Assembly: GCF_015352455.1 (NCBI RefSeq)
Contig: NZ_JADKPN010000001.1
Span: forward strand, 620,001-684,000
Direction of reading: 5' to 3'
DNA: 64,000 bases
Source of the DNA: Nocardioides islandensis
GTDB taxonomy: Bacteria > Actinomycetota > Actinomycetes > Propionibacteriales > Nocardioidaceae
Position 1 is the first letter of the stretch. Each line of letters starts with the position of its first letter. Positions 33,957 through 42,760 of the stretch are shown here, one piece after another. Below the pieces are notes generated by a model that saw only the letters and a list, made by a program, of their open reading frames with translations, was not told the DNA's origin and searched no databases. Both the position numbers and the translations under genes were made by a program.

Positions 33957-34943
33957 CGTCCGTGGCAGCCGCATCACGTGCTCGCCCGGGTCGTCGCCCT
34001 CGTCCCCGACGACCACGAGCCCGAGCCGCTCGTACAACGCCCGGGCCCGCGGGTTGTCCTTCTCGACCGAGAGCCCGAAGCCGCGGCCGGTCGCGGCGGC
34101 CTCGGCCATCAGGTCGCGGATGATCCGGGTGCCGATGCCGCGGCCCTGGTGCGCGGGCAGCAGCTGGAGCCCGGCCAGCTCGACCAGGTCGCCGGTGCGC
34201 ACGACGCGCAGGCGGCCGACGTCGGCGCCGTACGCCGTGACGACGGACGTGACGCTGTCCGGGACCTCGTCACGGAGCTGCTCGAGGGTCCAGTCGAGGA
34301 ACCCCGCGCGGTACTCCGCCAGGTCGACGTCCGCGGGGAACCGGCCCTGGTCGCGGGTGGCCTCGATCGCGGTGTCGGTGAGGAACGCGGCGTCGTCGAG
34401 GGTCGCGGGACGGATCGCGACCCGCTCCGCGGGCAGCATCGAGTAGACGCAGGAGTCGAAGCGGCGGCCGTCGGGGTACGCCGCGGACCGCCGCTCCAGC
34501 CCCTCGTAGGTGAACCCGCCCCGCTCGGCCAGCGCCCTCGACGCGGTGTTCTCCGGGTTGCACCGCAGGAACACGCGGGCCTGGCCGCGCTCGCGGAAGC
34601 TCCAGTCGGTGAGCATCAGCAGGGCTCGGGTCGCGATGCCGCGGCCGCGGGCGGAGGCGCGGAGGAAGTAGGAGGCCTCCGCGACGTCGTACGGCAGGAA
34701 GTGCAGGTTCGCGCCGCCGACGACGTGCCCGCCGACGACGATCCGGAACACCGCCCACGAGCCTTCCGCCCACGCCTCCTCGGACCGCGCGATGTTGGCC
34801 AGTGCCTCCGCCTCGTCGACGACCTCGGGCTCCCAGAGCATCCAGTGCTGGATGTCCGCCTCGTTGTAGACCTCCACGACGTCAGGCGCGTCGGCGGGGA
34901 CCGCGCGCCGCAGCGTCAGGTCTCCGTCGACGAGCAGGTCCAT
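33948..34943 (-). CDS. Tandem GNAT acetyltransferase
   Basis: 331 residues with two GNAT domains. The first (residues 1-170) resembles ribosomal-protein acetyltransferases of the RimJ type: LTLRRAVPADAPDVVEVYNE, YFLRASARGRGIATRALLML, RCNPENTASRALAERGGF. The second (~175-331) has LAGLQLLPAHQGRGIGTRIIRDLM and VEKDNPRARALYERLGL. The two acetyl-CoA loops (RGRGIAT and QGRGIGT) look intact. Substrates unknown. The ATG at 34943 is six bases behind the upstream gene, so the two form an operon. Confidence 0.85.
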   Translation of the reverse strand: MDLLVDGDLTLRRAVPADAPDVVEVYNEADIQHWMLWEPEVVDEAEALANIARSEEAWAEGSWAVFRIVVGGHVVGGANLHFLPYDVAEASYFLRASARGRGIATRALLMLTDWSFRERGQARVFLRCNPENTASRALAERGGFTYEGLERRSAAYPDGRRFDSCVYSMLPAERVAIRPATLDDAAFLTDTAIEATRDQGRFPADVDLAEYRAGFLDWTLEQLRDEVPDSVTSVVTAYGADVGRLRVVRTGDLVELAGLQLLPAHQGRGIGTRIIRDLMAEAAATGRGFGLSVEKDNPRARALYERLGLVVVGDEGDDPGEHVMRLPRTSG

Positions 34944-34949
34944 GGCGGG

Positions 34950-35957
34950 CTACTTCTCCGGCGGCGTGCCGGAGGGCAGCGGCCGCCCCTCGGCCATGGC
35001 CACGAAGCGGTCGAGGATGACGGTCCACTCGCTGAACCGCGCCCGCCCCGCCACGTTGCCGGCGGTCCAGCCGCCGTGGCTGAACCGCATCCGCGTGCCG
35101 TCCCCCGTCGCCTCGAACCGGACGTCGATGCGGCTGGGGTGGTCGGGGTCCTGGGCGAGGGTGAAGTCCATGCCGAAGTGGACGCCGGGCTCCCACGCGG
35201 AGACCGTGCCCCAGGGGTACGCCGAGCCGTCGGCGATCCGCATCGTGCAGGGGCCGCCGACGCGGGGCTCGATGAGGACGTCGACCTTGCCGGGAGGGGC
35301 GTATGCGTCCGGCCACCAGCGGCCGACGTCACGGGTGAGGACGTCGAAGGCGTGCTCGGGCGAGCACGCGACGACGTACTCGTGCTCGATCGGTCCCGCG
35401 GCCGTGCCCCCACCTTCGAGGGCCGCGTCGTCCGACGCCGGCTGGTGGAAGACGATGCGGTTGGCGAACGGGTCGAGCACCGTGACCTCCAGCCCCCACG
35501 GCTCGGTCTCGATGCCCGGTCGCGCGTACGGGTAGTCGCGCTCGTGCAGCTCGCGGTGCAGGCCCATCACGTCGGCGACCAGCACGCGCACGGTCGCGCC
35601 CGGGCTGGCGTCGCCGTGGTGCTCGCTGAGGTGCAGCACCGCGCCGTCGCGTCGCGCCTCGAGGTACACCGGCGCGTGGTCGTCGAACACGTGCTCCCAG
35701 GCGATCTCGAAGCCGAGGTACTCGGTGTAGAACTCCCGCGCCTTGGCCACGTCGAAGATGCGCAGCACGGGGATGACCGGCCCGAAGGGCCGTGGCGCCT
35801 CCGGCCGGGCCGCGAGCGTGTTCCAGTCGCGGGCGCCGTACTGGTGCGCGAGGTGCTCCAGCGCCTCGCTGTGGGTGACCTCGACGCCGCGGTCGGCGAG
35901 GGAGGTACGCAGGCGCTTGGCCTGTTGCTTGAGATCGCTGTGCTGGTCGATGGCCAT
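34950..35957 (-). CDS. Three-domain fusion: glyoxalase-related leader, VOC domain, AHSA1/SRPBCC domain
   Basis: 335 residues. Residues 1-55 (KQQAKRLRTSLADRGVEVTHSEALEHLAHQYGARDWNTL in substance) match the short helical module often found before bleomycin-resistance-type proteins. Residues ~60-175 are a VOC domain (VIPVLRIFDVAKAREFYTEYLGFEI ... VTVLDPFANRIVFHQ). Residues ~190-325 are an AHSA1-like SRPBCC domain (YVVACSPEHAFDVLTRDVGRWWPD ... FSEWTVILDRFVAMAEGR). It may bind or detoxify a hydrophobic compound; no substrate can be named. GGGAGAGCAG precedes the ATG. A 171-bp gap upstream to 36128 holds no recognisable feature. Confidence 0.8.
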   Translation of the reverse strand: MAIDQHSDLKQQAKRLRTSLADRGVEVTHSEALEHLAHQYGARDWNTLAARPEAPRPFGPVIPVLRIFDVAKAREFYTEYLGFEIAWEHVFDDHAPVYLEARRDGAVLHLSEHHGDASPGATVRVLVADVMGLHRELHERDYPYARPGIETEPWGLEVTVLDPFANRIVFHQPASDDAALEGGGTAAGPIEHEYVVACSPEHAFDVLTRDVGRWWPDAYAPPGKVDVLIEPRVGGPCTMRIADGSAYPWGTVSAWEPGVHFGMDFTLAQDPDHPSRIDVRFEATGDGTRMRFSHGGWTAGNVAGRARFSEWTVILDRFVAMAEGRPLPSGTPPEK

Positions 35958-36128
35958 GATGCTGCTCTCCCGGCGGACGGATCACAGGGCCTGCGTTGCT
36001 GCGTGGTCCGCCTCAGGAGTCGAGACGCATCACGGACGGGTGGGACGGTGCGGGGTGGGCATTCACCGTCCCGGTCTCCCGGGTGCAGGCGGCCGGCTGC
36101 CCTGGCCGTGAGGCCGAGCGTACGACGC

Positions 36129-36515
36129 TCACGCCGATCCGTCAGCCGGCCGCGGGACCCTCTCGGCGAGGTCCCGCGGCGCCTGCACGCAGTAGGAGTC
36201 GGTGAGCAGCTCGCCGAGCTCGTCCCAGTCGGTGTGCTCGTCGATGATCATGCCGATCACGTTGCGACCCCAGCCGGCGCGGAAGTACGGCGCGCCGAGG
36301 TGCTGCATGGCCATCACCTCGTCCGGCTCGCCACGGAACACGACGCGGAAGAGCTGGTCCTCGCCGCCGAAGACGTGTGCGACGGTGTTGCCGCGCACCG
36401 ACCAGTGCACGCCGACCCAGGCCTCCTCCTCGCGGCACTCGGGGAGAGGTGCGAGGGCGGCGCGGATCCGGCTCACGAAGGCCTCGGGCACTTCCGGCCG
36501 GTCGCGCTTGACCAT
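36129..36515 (-). CDS. MmcQ/YjbR family protein
   Basis: 128 residues of the YjbR-like fold: an N-terminal helix (PEAFVSRIRAALAPLPECREEEAWVGVHW), then VRGNTVAHVFGGEDQLFRVVFRG and the closing helix WDELGELLTDSYCVQAPRDLAERV. Families of this type bind DNA in some members, but the general role is unknown. The start is 26 bases from the start of the divergent GDPD gene. Confidence 0.78.
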   Translation of the reverse strand: MVKRDRPEVPEAFVSRIRAALAPLPECREEEAWVGVHWSVRGNTVAHVFGGEDQLFRVVFRGEPDEVMAMQHLGAPYFRAGWGRNVIGMIIDEHTDWDELGELLTDSYCVQAPRDLAERVPRPADGSA

Positions 36516-36528
36516 GCGCGAAGCCTGC

Positions 36529-36534
36529 CAGAAT
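36529..36534 (+). promoter_or_regulatory. -10 box CAGAAT that selects the GDPD start
   Basis: CAGAAT overlaps the first in-frame ATG (36533) and ends 7 bases before the second (36542). An mRNA starting at the second codon fits the window's leaderless pattern. Confidence 0.45.
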
Positions 36535-36541
36535 GCGGTTC

Positions 36542-37333
36542 ATGGAGCTGGGCATGCGGCCCCAGGTCGTCGCCCACCGCGGCGCCAGCCACGAGAGCGC
36601 CGAGCACACCCTGGGCGCCTACCTGAAGGCCCTCGAGCAGGGCGCCGAGGCGCTCGAGTGCGACGTACGCCTGACCGCGGACGGCCACCTGGTCTGCGTG
36701 CACGACCGCGACCTGCGCCGGATCGCCAGCAACAAGGGCGTGGTCTCCGCGATGGAGCTCGCCGAGCTGAACCAGCTCGACTTCACGTCCTGGAAGAACC
36801 CGTGGGGTGACCTCGACGACGAGGCGCCCGACCGCGACCCCGAGCGGGACGGCGTCCTGACGCTGCGCCGGCTGCTCGAGACCGTCGCCGGGTACGAACG
36901 TCGCGTCGAGCTGGCGATCGAGACCAAGCACCCGACGCGGTACGCCGGGCTGGTCGAGAAGCGCACCGTGGAGCTTCTCCAGGAGTTCGGCTGGCACGGT
37001 GCGGACTCGCCCGCGCGGCTGATGAGCTTCTCCTACGTCGCGCTCCAACGCATCCGCCGCCTGGCGCCCGACCTGCGGGTGGTCATGCTGATCGAGCACG
37101 CCCGGCACTGGCCGGTGCTGCGCCCGCTGGTCGAGGACGACTGGGTCATCGGCCCCTGGGTCGCCACCCTGCGCAAGCACCCGGCCTTCGCCCAGCGGCT
37201 GGCCGACTCCGGTCGCGAGATGCACGTGTGGACCGTCAACACCGAGGCCGAGCTGCAGACCTGCCTGGACCTCGGTGTGCAGGCGGTCATCACCGACCGA
37301 CCCAAGTTCATCTTGGAGCTGCTGGGGTCCTGA
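36542..37333 (+). CDS. Glycerophosphodiester phosphodiesterase
   Basis: 263 residues. VVAHRGASHESAEHTLGAYLKAL carries the catalytic His-Arg and the first metal-binding Glu; LECDVRLTADGHLVCVHDRDLRR has the Glu-Asp pair and the second catalytic His. The TIM barrel ends with VHVWTVNTEAELQTCLDLGVQAVITDRP. It splits glycerophosphodiesters into glycerol-3-phosphate and alcohol; without a signal peptide it is likely cytoplasmic. ATG 36542 is chosen from the -10 box; 36533 would add three residues. Confidence 0.93.
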   Translation: MELGMRPQVVAHRGASHESAEHTLGAYLKALEQGAEALECDVRLTADGHLVCVHDRDLRRIASNKGVVSAMELAELNQLDFTSWKNPWGDLDDEAPDRDPERDGVLTLRRLLETVAGYERRVELAIETKHPTRYAGLVEKRTVELLQEFGWHGADSPARLMSFSYVALQRIRRLAPDLRVVMLIEHARHWPVLRPLVEDDWVIGPWVATLRKHPAFAQRLADSGREMHVWTVNTEAELQTCLDLGVQAVITDRPKFILELLGS

Positions 37334-37415
37334 GAATCGCGCGATCGCGCGGTTACTGCACGTTTCGGCGCCGCGGATCTGCAGTTCGGCCGCGATCGCG
37401 CCATTTCTGGCAGCC
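37333..37415. repeat. GCGATCGC-type hairpin repeat behind the GDPD gene
   Basis: Begins with the last base of the TGA stop (TGAGAATCGCG). CGCGATCGCGCGGTTACTGCA near the left end nearly matches the element at 26736, and CCGCGATCGCGCC faces it. ACTGCA/TGCAGT forms an inner stem. Confidence 0.65.
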
Positions 37416-37429
37416 GCGGACCGCGCGGA

Positions 37430-37435
37430 TAGGGT
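37430..37435 (+). promoter_or_regulatory. -10 box TAGGGT of the DUF5926 gene
   Basis: Ends 7 bases before the ATG at 37443; leaderless start. Confidence 0.5.
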
Positions 37436-37442
37436 CGCGGCC

Positions 37443-38387
37443 ATGGCCAAGAAGTCCCGGACGAGGCAGCGGCAGCAGGCGCCCCGCGCCGAAGGCGAGG
37501 TCGGCCCGCGCCAGCCGTGCCCGTGCGGGTCCGGGCGGCGCTACAAGAACTGCCACGGCTCCGCGGACGGCGTGCCGGCGTACGTCGCCCGGCCGTTCGA
37601 GGGCCTGCCGTCCGAGTGCGACGTGGTCGCCCTCCGCGAGCTGGTGCCCGCCGCGACCGCGCCGATCACCGTCACCGGCACCGACCGCTCGGTCACGCTC
37701 TGCACCCTGCTGCCGATGGCCGCACCGGCCATGGTGCGGGACACCGGCGAGGTGTGGCTGGGGCTCCAGGTGCAGCACGGGTTCGGCGACCCGTCCCGGG
37801 ACCTGGCCGCCGTGCTCGAGCACGCCCTCGCGGTCGCCGACGAGGGCGGCACCGGCATCGTCGGCCTGACCGACCCGCCCGGCCCCGGCCACCGGCTCCA
37901 GGACCTGGTGACGAGCAAGACGCTCGAGGTCACCGTGCACGACGGCTTCGGCTTCTGGGTGGCCGACGCCGACGAGGACGCGGCCACCCTCGCCGCGCTC
38001 GAGCAGGCCAACGCGGCCGCCAACCCCAGCGCCCGGCTGACGTCCGTCGAGGCGGCGTACTGGACCGACGTCGGCACCAAGGAGCACCTGCGCTGGGTGA
38101 TGCCCGAGCCCGAGGGTCCGCTGCTCGACGCCTTGGCGCGGCTGCACGCCGCCGGCCACGACCGGCTGGTCGACGACTCCCGCCTGGTCGGCATGTTCCG
38201 TGCCCACGGCCTGCTCGTGCCGGTGTGGGACCTGCCCGTCGGCACCGGCGCCGAGGCCTTGGAGGAGCCGGCCGCCGCGTTCGCCACCGCCCTGCGCGAC
38301 GCCCTCGCCGACGACTCCGACCTGACCCAGGAACAGCGCGCCGCGCGCGCCGGCCTGGCAAACCGCCAGGTCACCCTGCGTAGCTGA
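37443..38387 (+). CDS. DUF5926 family protein with N-terminal SEC-C motif
   Basis: 314 residues. After a basic leader (AKKSRTRQRQQAP) comes the SEC-C zinc motif PCPCGSGRRYKNCHGS at about residues 25-40, the module known from the SecA C-terminus. The remainder is the DUF5926 domain widespread in actinobacteria, of unknown function. It is not a SecA protein, as no helicase motifs are present. The protein may contact ribosomes or a chaperone through the zinc module, but that is inference. Confidence 0.82.
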   Translation: MAKKSRTRQRQQAPRAEGEVGPRQPCPCGSGRRYKNCHGSADGVPAYVARPFEGLPSECDVVALRELVPAATAPITVTGTDRSVTLCTLLPMAAPAMVRDTGEVWLGLQVQHGFGDPSRDLAAVLEHALAVADEGGTGIVGLTDPPGPGHRLQDLVTSKTLEVTVHDGFGFWVADADEDAATLAALEQANAAANPSARLTSVEAAYWTDVGTKEHLRWVMPEPEGPLLDALARLHAAGHDRLVDDSRLVGMFRAHGLLVPVWDLPVGTGAEALEEPAAAFATALRDALADDSDLTQEQRAARAGLANRQVTLRS

Positions 38388-38468
38388 CCTCGGTGCGAGA
38401 GGAATCACGTCACCGATCCTGGGGTCGGGCTTGAGACGGCCTTTACCGTTCGTTAGGTTTTGCCACGG

Positions 38469-38506
38469 CCTGGTCGTTGTCGTATCCCCCGTCGACAACG
38501 GCCAGG
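38469..38506. terminator. Bidirectional terminator hairpin between DUF5926 and arsI
   Basis: Arms CCTGGTCGTTGTCG (38469-38482) and CGACAACGGCCAGG (38493-38506) pair with one G-T type mismatch over a 10-base loop, between two converging genes. Confidence 0.7.
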
Positions 38507-38531
38507 TCTTCTCGTGTCCGCGGCCGGCCGG

Positions 38532-38999
38532 TCAGGCGCAGCAGGCCCCCGCAGCGGCCCGCTGCCCGTCGGACGGCTCGATGAGCAGGTCGGTGCAGCA
38601 CTCCTGGCCCTCGGCCTCGCCGTTGGGCGTGGCGCTGTCGGCCAGCACCGTGTAGATCTCCCAGTGCTCGCCGTTCGGGGTGCCCTGCACCCAGAACTTG
38701 TCCTGCTTGGCGTAGCAGCACGTGGTGTCGCGCTCGTCGACCGAGGCCAGCCCGGCCGCGGCCAGGCGGGTCTGCTCGGCGTCCACGGTGTCGGTGTCGG
38801 CGACCTCGACCCCGAGGTGGTTGAGGCTGCCGCCGTGGCCGGGGTTCTCGATGAGGACCAGCTTGAGCGGCGGCTGCGCGACGGCGAAGTTCGCGTAGCC
38901 GGGGCGCCGCTTGGCCGGCTCGGTGCCGAACAGCGCGGAGTAGAAGGCGATCGACTGCTCGAGGTCGTCGACGTTGAGGGCCAGCTGGACTCGGGACAT
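38532..38999 (-). CDS. arsI: ArsI/CadI family VOC metalloenzyme (organoarsenical lyase-like)
   Basis: 155 residues. A VOC domain (MSRVQLALNVDDLEQSIAFYSALFG; LNHLGVEVADTDTV) carries the paired cysteines in DTTCCYAKQDKFWVQG that bind trivalent arsenicals in ArsI, plus a cysteine-rich end (GQECCTDLL, GACCA). ArsI cleaves the C-As bond of methyl- or phenylarsenite; CadI homologues are cadmium-induced. It is divergent from arsR across an arsenic-type operator. ATG 38999 gives the family start; a GTG-like start farther upstream (39023) is unlikely. Confidence 0.85.
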   Translation of the reverse strand: MSRVQLALNVDDLEQSIAFYSALFGTEPAKRRPGYANFAVAQPPLKLVLIENPGHGGSLNHLGVEVADTDTVDAEQTRLAAAGLASVDERDTTCCYAKQDKFWVQGTPNGEHWEIYTVLADSATPNGEAEGQECCTDLLIEPSDGQRAAAGACCA

Positions 39000-39062
39000 G
39001 TGGCTCACGCTCCTGCAAGACATAGATGATGATCAATGGATGGACCCATGGTGGCAATGTAC

Positions 39063-39078
39063 ATCGACATCTGTCAAT
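39063..39078. promoter_or_regulatory. ArsR/SmtB-type operator ATCGACA-TC-TGTCAAT
   Basis: An imperfect palindrome with one mismatch, of the ATTGACA-N2-TGTCAAT form bound by ArsR/SmtB regulators. It ends eight bases before the chosen arsR start. The surrounding 85 bases are clearly richer in A and T than the rest of the window. Confidence 0.7.
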
Positions 39079-39086
39079 ATTCACGT

Positions 39087-39464
39087 GTGTCGAAGTCTGC
39101 CGGGTCGCTGTTGACCCTGACCCCCGTCGAGACCGTGGCGTGCTGCTCGCCGCTCACCAGCCGGCCGCTCACCGCCGACCAGGCGGACCGCATCGCGCCG
39201 CTGCTCAAGGCGCTCGCCGACCCGGTCCGCCTGCGCCTGCTGTCCCTGGTCGCCTCGCACGCCGACGGCGAGGCCTGCGTGTGTGACCTCAACGACGCCT
39301 TCGACCTCTCGCAGCCGACGATCAGCCACCACCTGAAGGTGCTCCACGAGGTCGGTCTGCTCGACCGCAGCAAGCGCGGCGTGTGGGTCTACTACGCCGT
39401 ACGCCGCGAGGCCCTGGCCGACCTCGGCGCACTGATCGGCGGCGTCGCCGCGACGGCGGGATGA
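39087..39464 (+). CDS. arsR: ArsR family arsenic-responsive repressor
   Basis: 125 residues. Winged helix: ALADPVRLRLLSLVASHADGEACVCDLNDAFDLSQPTISHHLKVLHEVGLLDRSKRG in substance. The metal site is of the actinobacterial type: cysteines in VETVACCSPL near the N-terminus and CVCDL in the recognition region. An in-frame ATG lies at 39036, but then the operator would fall inside the gene; GTG 39087 matches homologues and leaves the operator upstream. The stop overlaps the aquaporin start (ATGA). Confidence 0.9.
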   Translation: MSKSAGSLLTLTPVETVACCSPLTSRPLTADQADRIAPLLKALADPVRLRLLSLVASHADGEACVCDLNDAFDLSQPTISHHLKVLHEVGLLDRSKRGVWVYYAVRREALADLGALIGGVAATAG

Positions 39465-40165
39465 GCGACGTCACCCTCGGCCGGCGCGCCGCGGCGGAGG
39501 CGGTCGGCACCGGCTTCCTCGTGGCGGCCGTCATCGGGTCGGGCATCGCCGCCAGCCGGCTGTCGCCGGACGACACCGGGCTGCAGCTGCTGGAGAACAG
39601 CCTCGTCACCGGAGCCGTCCTGGTGGCGCTCGTGCTGGCCCTCCGGCCGGTGTCGGCGGCCTTCAACCCGGTGATCACCCTGGTCGACCGCGCCTTCGGC
39701 CACGTCGACACCGCGACCGCGGCGACGCTCGTCGCCGCCCAGGTGGCCGGCGGAGTCGTCGGCGCGGTGGTGGCGAACCTGATGTTCGACCTGCCCGCCG
39801 TCACCCTCTCCGCCACCGACCGGAGCGCGCCTCACCTGTGGCTGGCGGAGGTCGTGGCCACCCTCGGCCTGGTCCTCGTCGTCGTCGGCTGCCTCCGCGG
39901 CGGCCACGCGTCGAGCGTGGCGTTCGCCGTCGGTGGCTACATCACCGCCGCCTACTGGTTCACCTCCAGCACGAGCTTCGCCAACCCTGCCGTCACGGTC
40001 GCGCGGATGCTCTCCGACACGTTCGCGGGGATCGCCCCGTCCTCGGTCCCGGCGTTCTTCCTCGCCCAGGTGGTTGGGGGCGCGCTCGGCGTCGCGCTCG
40101 TCCGCTACCTCTTCCCGGCTGCCACCCGCCGCCCCGACGTCCACCTCACCCAGGAGCTCCGATGA
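39461..40165 (+). CDS. Aquaporin-type arsenite channel (AqpS-like)
   Basis: 234 residues with six membrane segments and two half-helices. The second NPA box is intact with the selectivity arginine (FANPAVTVAR); the first reads NPV (AAFNPVITLV). Located between arsR and arsC with ATGA overlaps on both sides, as in the rhizobial aqpS-arsC arrangement, where the channel lets arsenite made by ArsC leave the cell down its gradient. No ArsB or Acr3 pump is encoded in the locus, so the channel may be the exit route. Confidence 0.87.
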   Translation: MSDVTLGRRAAAEAVGTGFLVAAVIGSGIAASRLSPDDTGLQLLENSLVTGAVLVALVLALRPVSAAFNPVITLVDRAFGHVDTATAATLVAAQVAGGVVGAVVANLMFDLPAVTLSATDRSAPHLWLAEVVATLGLVLVVVGCLRGGHASSVAFAVGGYITAAYWFTSSTSFANPAVTVARMLSDTFAGIAPSSVPAFFLAQVVGGALGVALVRYLFPAATRRPDVHLTQELR

Positions 40166-40560
40166 CCACTCGTCCCGCCGTGCTCTTCGTCTGCGTCCAC
40201 AACGCCGGGCGCTCCCAGATGGCCGCCGGATGGTTGCGCCACCTCGCGGGCGAGACCGTCGAGGTGCGGTCGGCCGGGTCCGAGCCCGCCGATCGCATCA
40301 ACCCGGTCGCCGTCGAGGCCATGCGCGAGGTCGGCATCGACATCACCGCCAACACGCCGAGGATCCTCACGAGCGAGGCCGTCCAGGACTCCGACGTCGT
40401 GGTAACGATGGGCTGCGGCGACGCCTGCCCGTTCTACCCGGGCAAGCGGTACGAGGACTGGGAGCTCGACGACCCGGCCGGCCAGGACATCGAGGCCGTC
40501 CGGCCCATCCGCGACGAGATCCGCCGACGGGTCGAGGAGCTCATCGCCTCGCTCTCCTAG
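40162..40560 (+). CDS. arsC: Arsenate reductase, low-molecular-weight phosphatase fold
   Basis: 132 residues. The catalytic loop is CVHNAGRS (Cys11, C-x5-R) and the second redox cysteine sits in VTMGCGDACP; the general acid Asp is in WELDDPAG. It reduces arsenate to arsenite. In actinobacteria relatives are recycled by mycothiol and mycoredoxin or by thioredoxin; which applies cannot be told from sequence. It is last in the arsR-aquaporin-arsC operon and starts in the stop of the aquaporin gene. Confidence 0.92.
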   Translation: MTTRPAVLFVCVHNAGRSQMAAGWLRHLAGETVEVRSAGSEPADRINPVAVEAMREVGIDITANTPRILTSEAVQDSDVVVTMGCGDACPFYPGKRYEDWELDDPAGQDIEAVRPIRDEIRRRVEELIASLS

Positions 40561-40594
40561 GCAACCGACGGGAGCCGGCCCGCGTCCCAGCAGC

Positions 40595-41425
40595 ATGAGG
40601 ACCAGGACGGGGGTCTTCCTCATGGCGGTGCTGCTGGGCACCACCGCCTGCGGGACGCGTACCGAACCACCCGGCGCCCACGCCGCCGCGCCCGGACACC
40701 CGCTGCCGTGGCTGGCCGACGGCCGGCTGCACGACCGCGAGGTCACCGTCCCGACCGAGGCGGACCGGCTGGTCGTCAGCGCCGGGACGACGTTGGTCGG
40801 GCTGACCGACGAGCGCCGCAGCCGCTGGTGGCTGCTCGACCACGACCGGCTGGTGCCACTGCTCGACGACGCCGCGGCGTACGTCGAGCCGGTGCTCTCC
40901 GCCGACGGCGGCACGGCAGCGTGGCGGTCGGAGGTGTCCTCGACGCCGGCCGGGGACCAGACGTCCGACGTGACCTGGCAGCTCACGGCGTACGACGTGC
41001 CGACGCGGACCGTGCTGGGCCGGACGCCGGTGTCCCGCAGGGTCACGTGCTGCGACCAGGGCGGCGCGGTCGTCGTGGCCGCCGTCGCGAACGACGGTCG
41101 CGTGGCGCTCACCGACGGCGGCGACCAGGTCTGGATGTGGCGGGCCGGCGACGACCCGGTGCCGGCGTCCTGGCGCGACTTCGGCGGCCGGCGCGCGCTC
41201 GACGAGGTCGTCTCGCCGGACGAGACCCGGTCGGTGGGGACGGACCTGGTGGTGCGCGACCTCCGGACCGGCGAACGCACGCCGCTCGACCTCACCGCCG
41301 ACCGGCCCTGGGCCGTCCGGATGTGGGCCGACGACGACCACGTCCTCGTCGCCCGGGGGAGCGAGACCGGGCCCCCCGACGTCGTCAGCTGCGATGCGAC
41401 GACCGGCGCCTGCGCACCGGACTAG
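40595..41425 (+). CDS. Putative exported beta-propeller-like protein
   Basis: 276 residues. An N-terminal signal ([17 protein letters not shown]) ends at a cysteine in a weak lipobox. The rest repeats strand patterns such as [42 protein letters not shown] and [22 protein letters not shown], like blades of a WD40/TolB-type propeller. Two adjacent cysteines (RVTCCDQG) and a C-terminal pair ([10 protein letters not shown]) are present. Function unknown; probably a membrane-attached extracytoplasmic protein. It shares the CTAG of its stop with arcA. Confidence 0.7.
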   Translation: MRTRTGVFLMAVLLGTTACGTRTEPPGAHAAAPGHPLPWLADGRLHDREVTVPTEADRLVVSAGTTLVGLTDERRSRWWLLDHDRLVPLLDDAAAYVEPVLSADGGTAAWRSEVSSTPAGDQTSDVTWQLTAYDVPTRTVLGRTPVSRRVTCCDQGGAVVVAAVANDGRVALTDGGDQVWMWRAGDDPVPASWRDFGGRRALDEVVSPDETRSVGTDLVVRDLRTGERTPLDLTADRPWAVRMWADDDHVLVARGSETGPPDVVSCDATTGACAPD

Positions 41426-42654
41426 CCGGCCAGCGGGGTCCGGCTGATCGGGCAGCTCATGCAGCGCGGGCCGCCGCGGCCCGAACCGAGCTCGGACCCG
41501 GCGATCCGCACGACCTCGATGCCGGCGTCCTCGAGGCGGGAGTTGGTCTCGTCGTTGCGCTCGTAGGCGACGGCCACCCGCGGTGCGAGGGCGAGGGTGT
41601 TGTTGCCGTCGTCCCACTGCTCGCGCTCGGCGGTGACCGGGTCCAGGCCGGTGTCGATCTGGTGCAGGGTGTCGATGGCCATCGCCTTGGCCGCCGCCAC
41701 CAGGAACGGCTCGGCGTCCGCCACGTGCAGCACCAGGTCGGCGTCGGTCTCGCCGTGCTCCTGCACGGTCACGGTCAGCGCGGTCAGGGTGCCGGCGACG
41801 TTCGGGTACATCACGATCTTGTCGACGTCGACCATCGTGCAGACGGTGTCCAGGTGCATGGTCGCCCGCTCCTGGGCGATCGGTACGGCGAGCACCGTGT
41901 GGACCAGCCCCTTGTGCAGGATCTCGCGCGCCAGCTGCTCGACGCCGGCGGGCGTCGTACGTTCGCCGACGCCGACGGCCACGACTCCAGGCGCGAGCAG
42001 CAGACAGTCGCCGCCCTCCACGTGGTCGTCACGCCAGCCGTGCAGGGTGCCGGTGCCGGCGAACCGCGGGTGGCGGGTGTAGATCAGCTCGGTCAGCTGG
42101 GTCTCGCGCTTGCGGGCCGGCATGGCCAGCGACGTGATGGCCACGCGGTCGCGGATCCAGACGCTGGAGTCGCGCGTGAACAGCAGGTTCGGCAGCGGGT
42201 CGATGAGGAAGTCGTCGCTGGGCAGCAGCGAGGTGACCAACCCGAACCCGCCGCGCACCTCGTCGTTGCGGATGCCGGCGGTGAGGTACGTCGTGAGCTC
42301 GGCCGGCGACGCCTCGGTGAGGAGTGGCCGGAGGTAGTGGCGCATGGTGTCGCCGAGGTGCAGGCCGTTCAGCGCGGTCTCGATGGCCTCGGTCCGGGCG
42401 CTCTCGTCGGCGAAGGTCTCGGTGAGCAGGTCGGTGAGGTAGACGACCTCGACGTCGCGGTCGCGCAGTGCGGCGGCGAACGCGTCGTGCTCGTCCTGCG
42501 CGCGCGCCACCCAGGGGATGCCGTCGAACAGCAGCCGGTCGTTGTTGCGCGGGGTGAGCCGCTTCAGCTCCGTGCCCGGGCGGTGCAGCATCACCGTCCG
42601 GAGGGTGCCGACCTCGGAGTCGGCCCCGTGCGCCCTGTTCTCCTGCTCGGTCAT
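41422..42654 (-). CDS. arcA: Arginine deiminase
   Basis: 410 residues; hydrolyses arginine to citrulline and ammonia. All active-site landmarks are present: the N-terminal [48 protein letters not shown], the [11 protein letters not shown]is region and the nucleophile Cys near the end in [10 protein letters not shown] (usually CMSMP). No arcB, arcC or antiporter is adjacent, so it may serve arginine catabolism or acid defence alone. TAGAGT on the minus strand (42662-42667) is seven bases before the ATG. Confidence 0.94.
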   Translation of the reverse strand: MTEQENRAHGADSEVGTLRTVMLHRPGTELKRLTPRNNDRLLFDGIPWVARAQDEHDAFAAALRDRDVEVVYLTDLLTETFADESARTEAIETALNGLHLGDTMRHYLRPLLTEASPAELTTYLTAGIRNDEVRGGFGLVTSLLPSDDFLIDPLPNLLFTRDSSVWIRDRVAITSLAMPARKRETQLTELIYTRHPRFAGTGTLHGWRDDHVEGGDCLLLAPGVVAVGVGERTTPAGVEQLAREILHKGLVHTVLAVPIAQERATMHLDTVCTMVDVDKIVMYPNVAGTLTALTVTVQEHGETDADLVLHVADAEPFLVAAAKAMAIDTLHQIDTGLDPVTAEREQWDDGNNTLALAPRVAVAYERNDETNSRLEDAGIEVVRIAGSELGSGRGGPRCMSCPISRTPLAG

Positions 42655-42661
42655 GGGCGCG

Positions 42662-42667
42662 ACTCTA
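42662..42667 (-). promoter_or_regulatory. -10 box TAGAGT of arcA
   Basis: On the minus strand seven bases before the ATG at 42654; leaderless start. Confidence 0.45.
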
Positions 42668-42760
42668 GGGCCCGGACCAGCCGGGTCACGAACCCCGTTG
42701 TATCCACCGCGCACCGGGTGTTTCCTGTTGGGCAGGAGGCTGGCACGGGAGGGGAGCGAC

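Noticed and set aside
37443..38387. SecA preprotein translocase subunit
   Set aside because: Only the short SEC-C zinc motif is shared; no ATPase motifs are present.
39036..39464. Longer ArsR starting at the ATG 39036
   Set aside because: The operator would lie inside the coding region, and the added residues do not resemble ArsR proteins; GTG 39087 is better.
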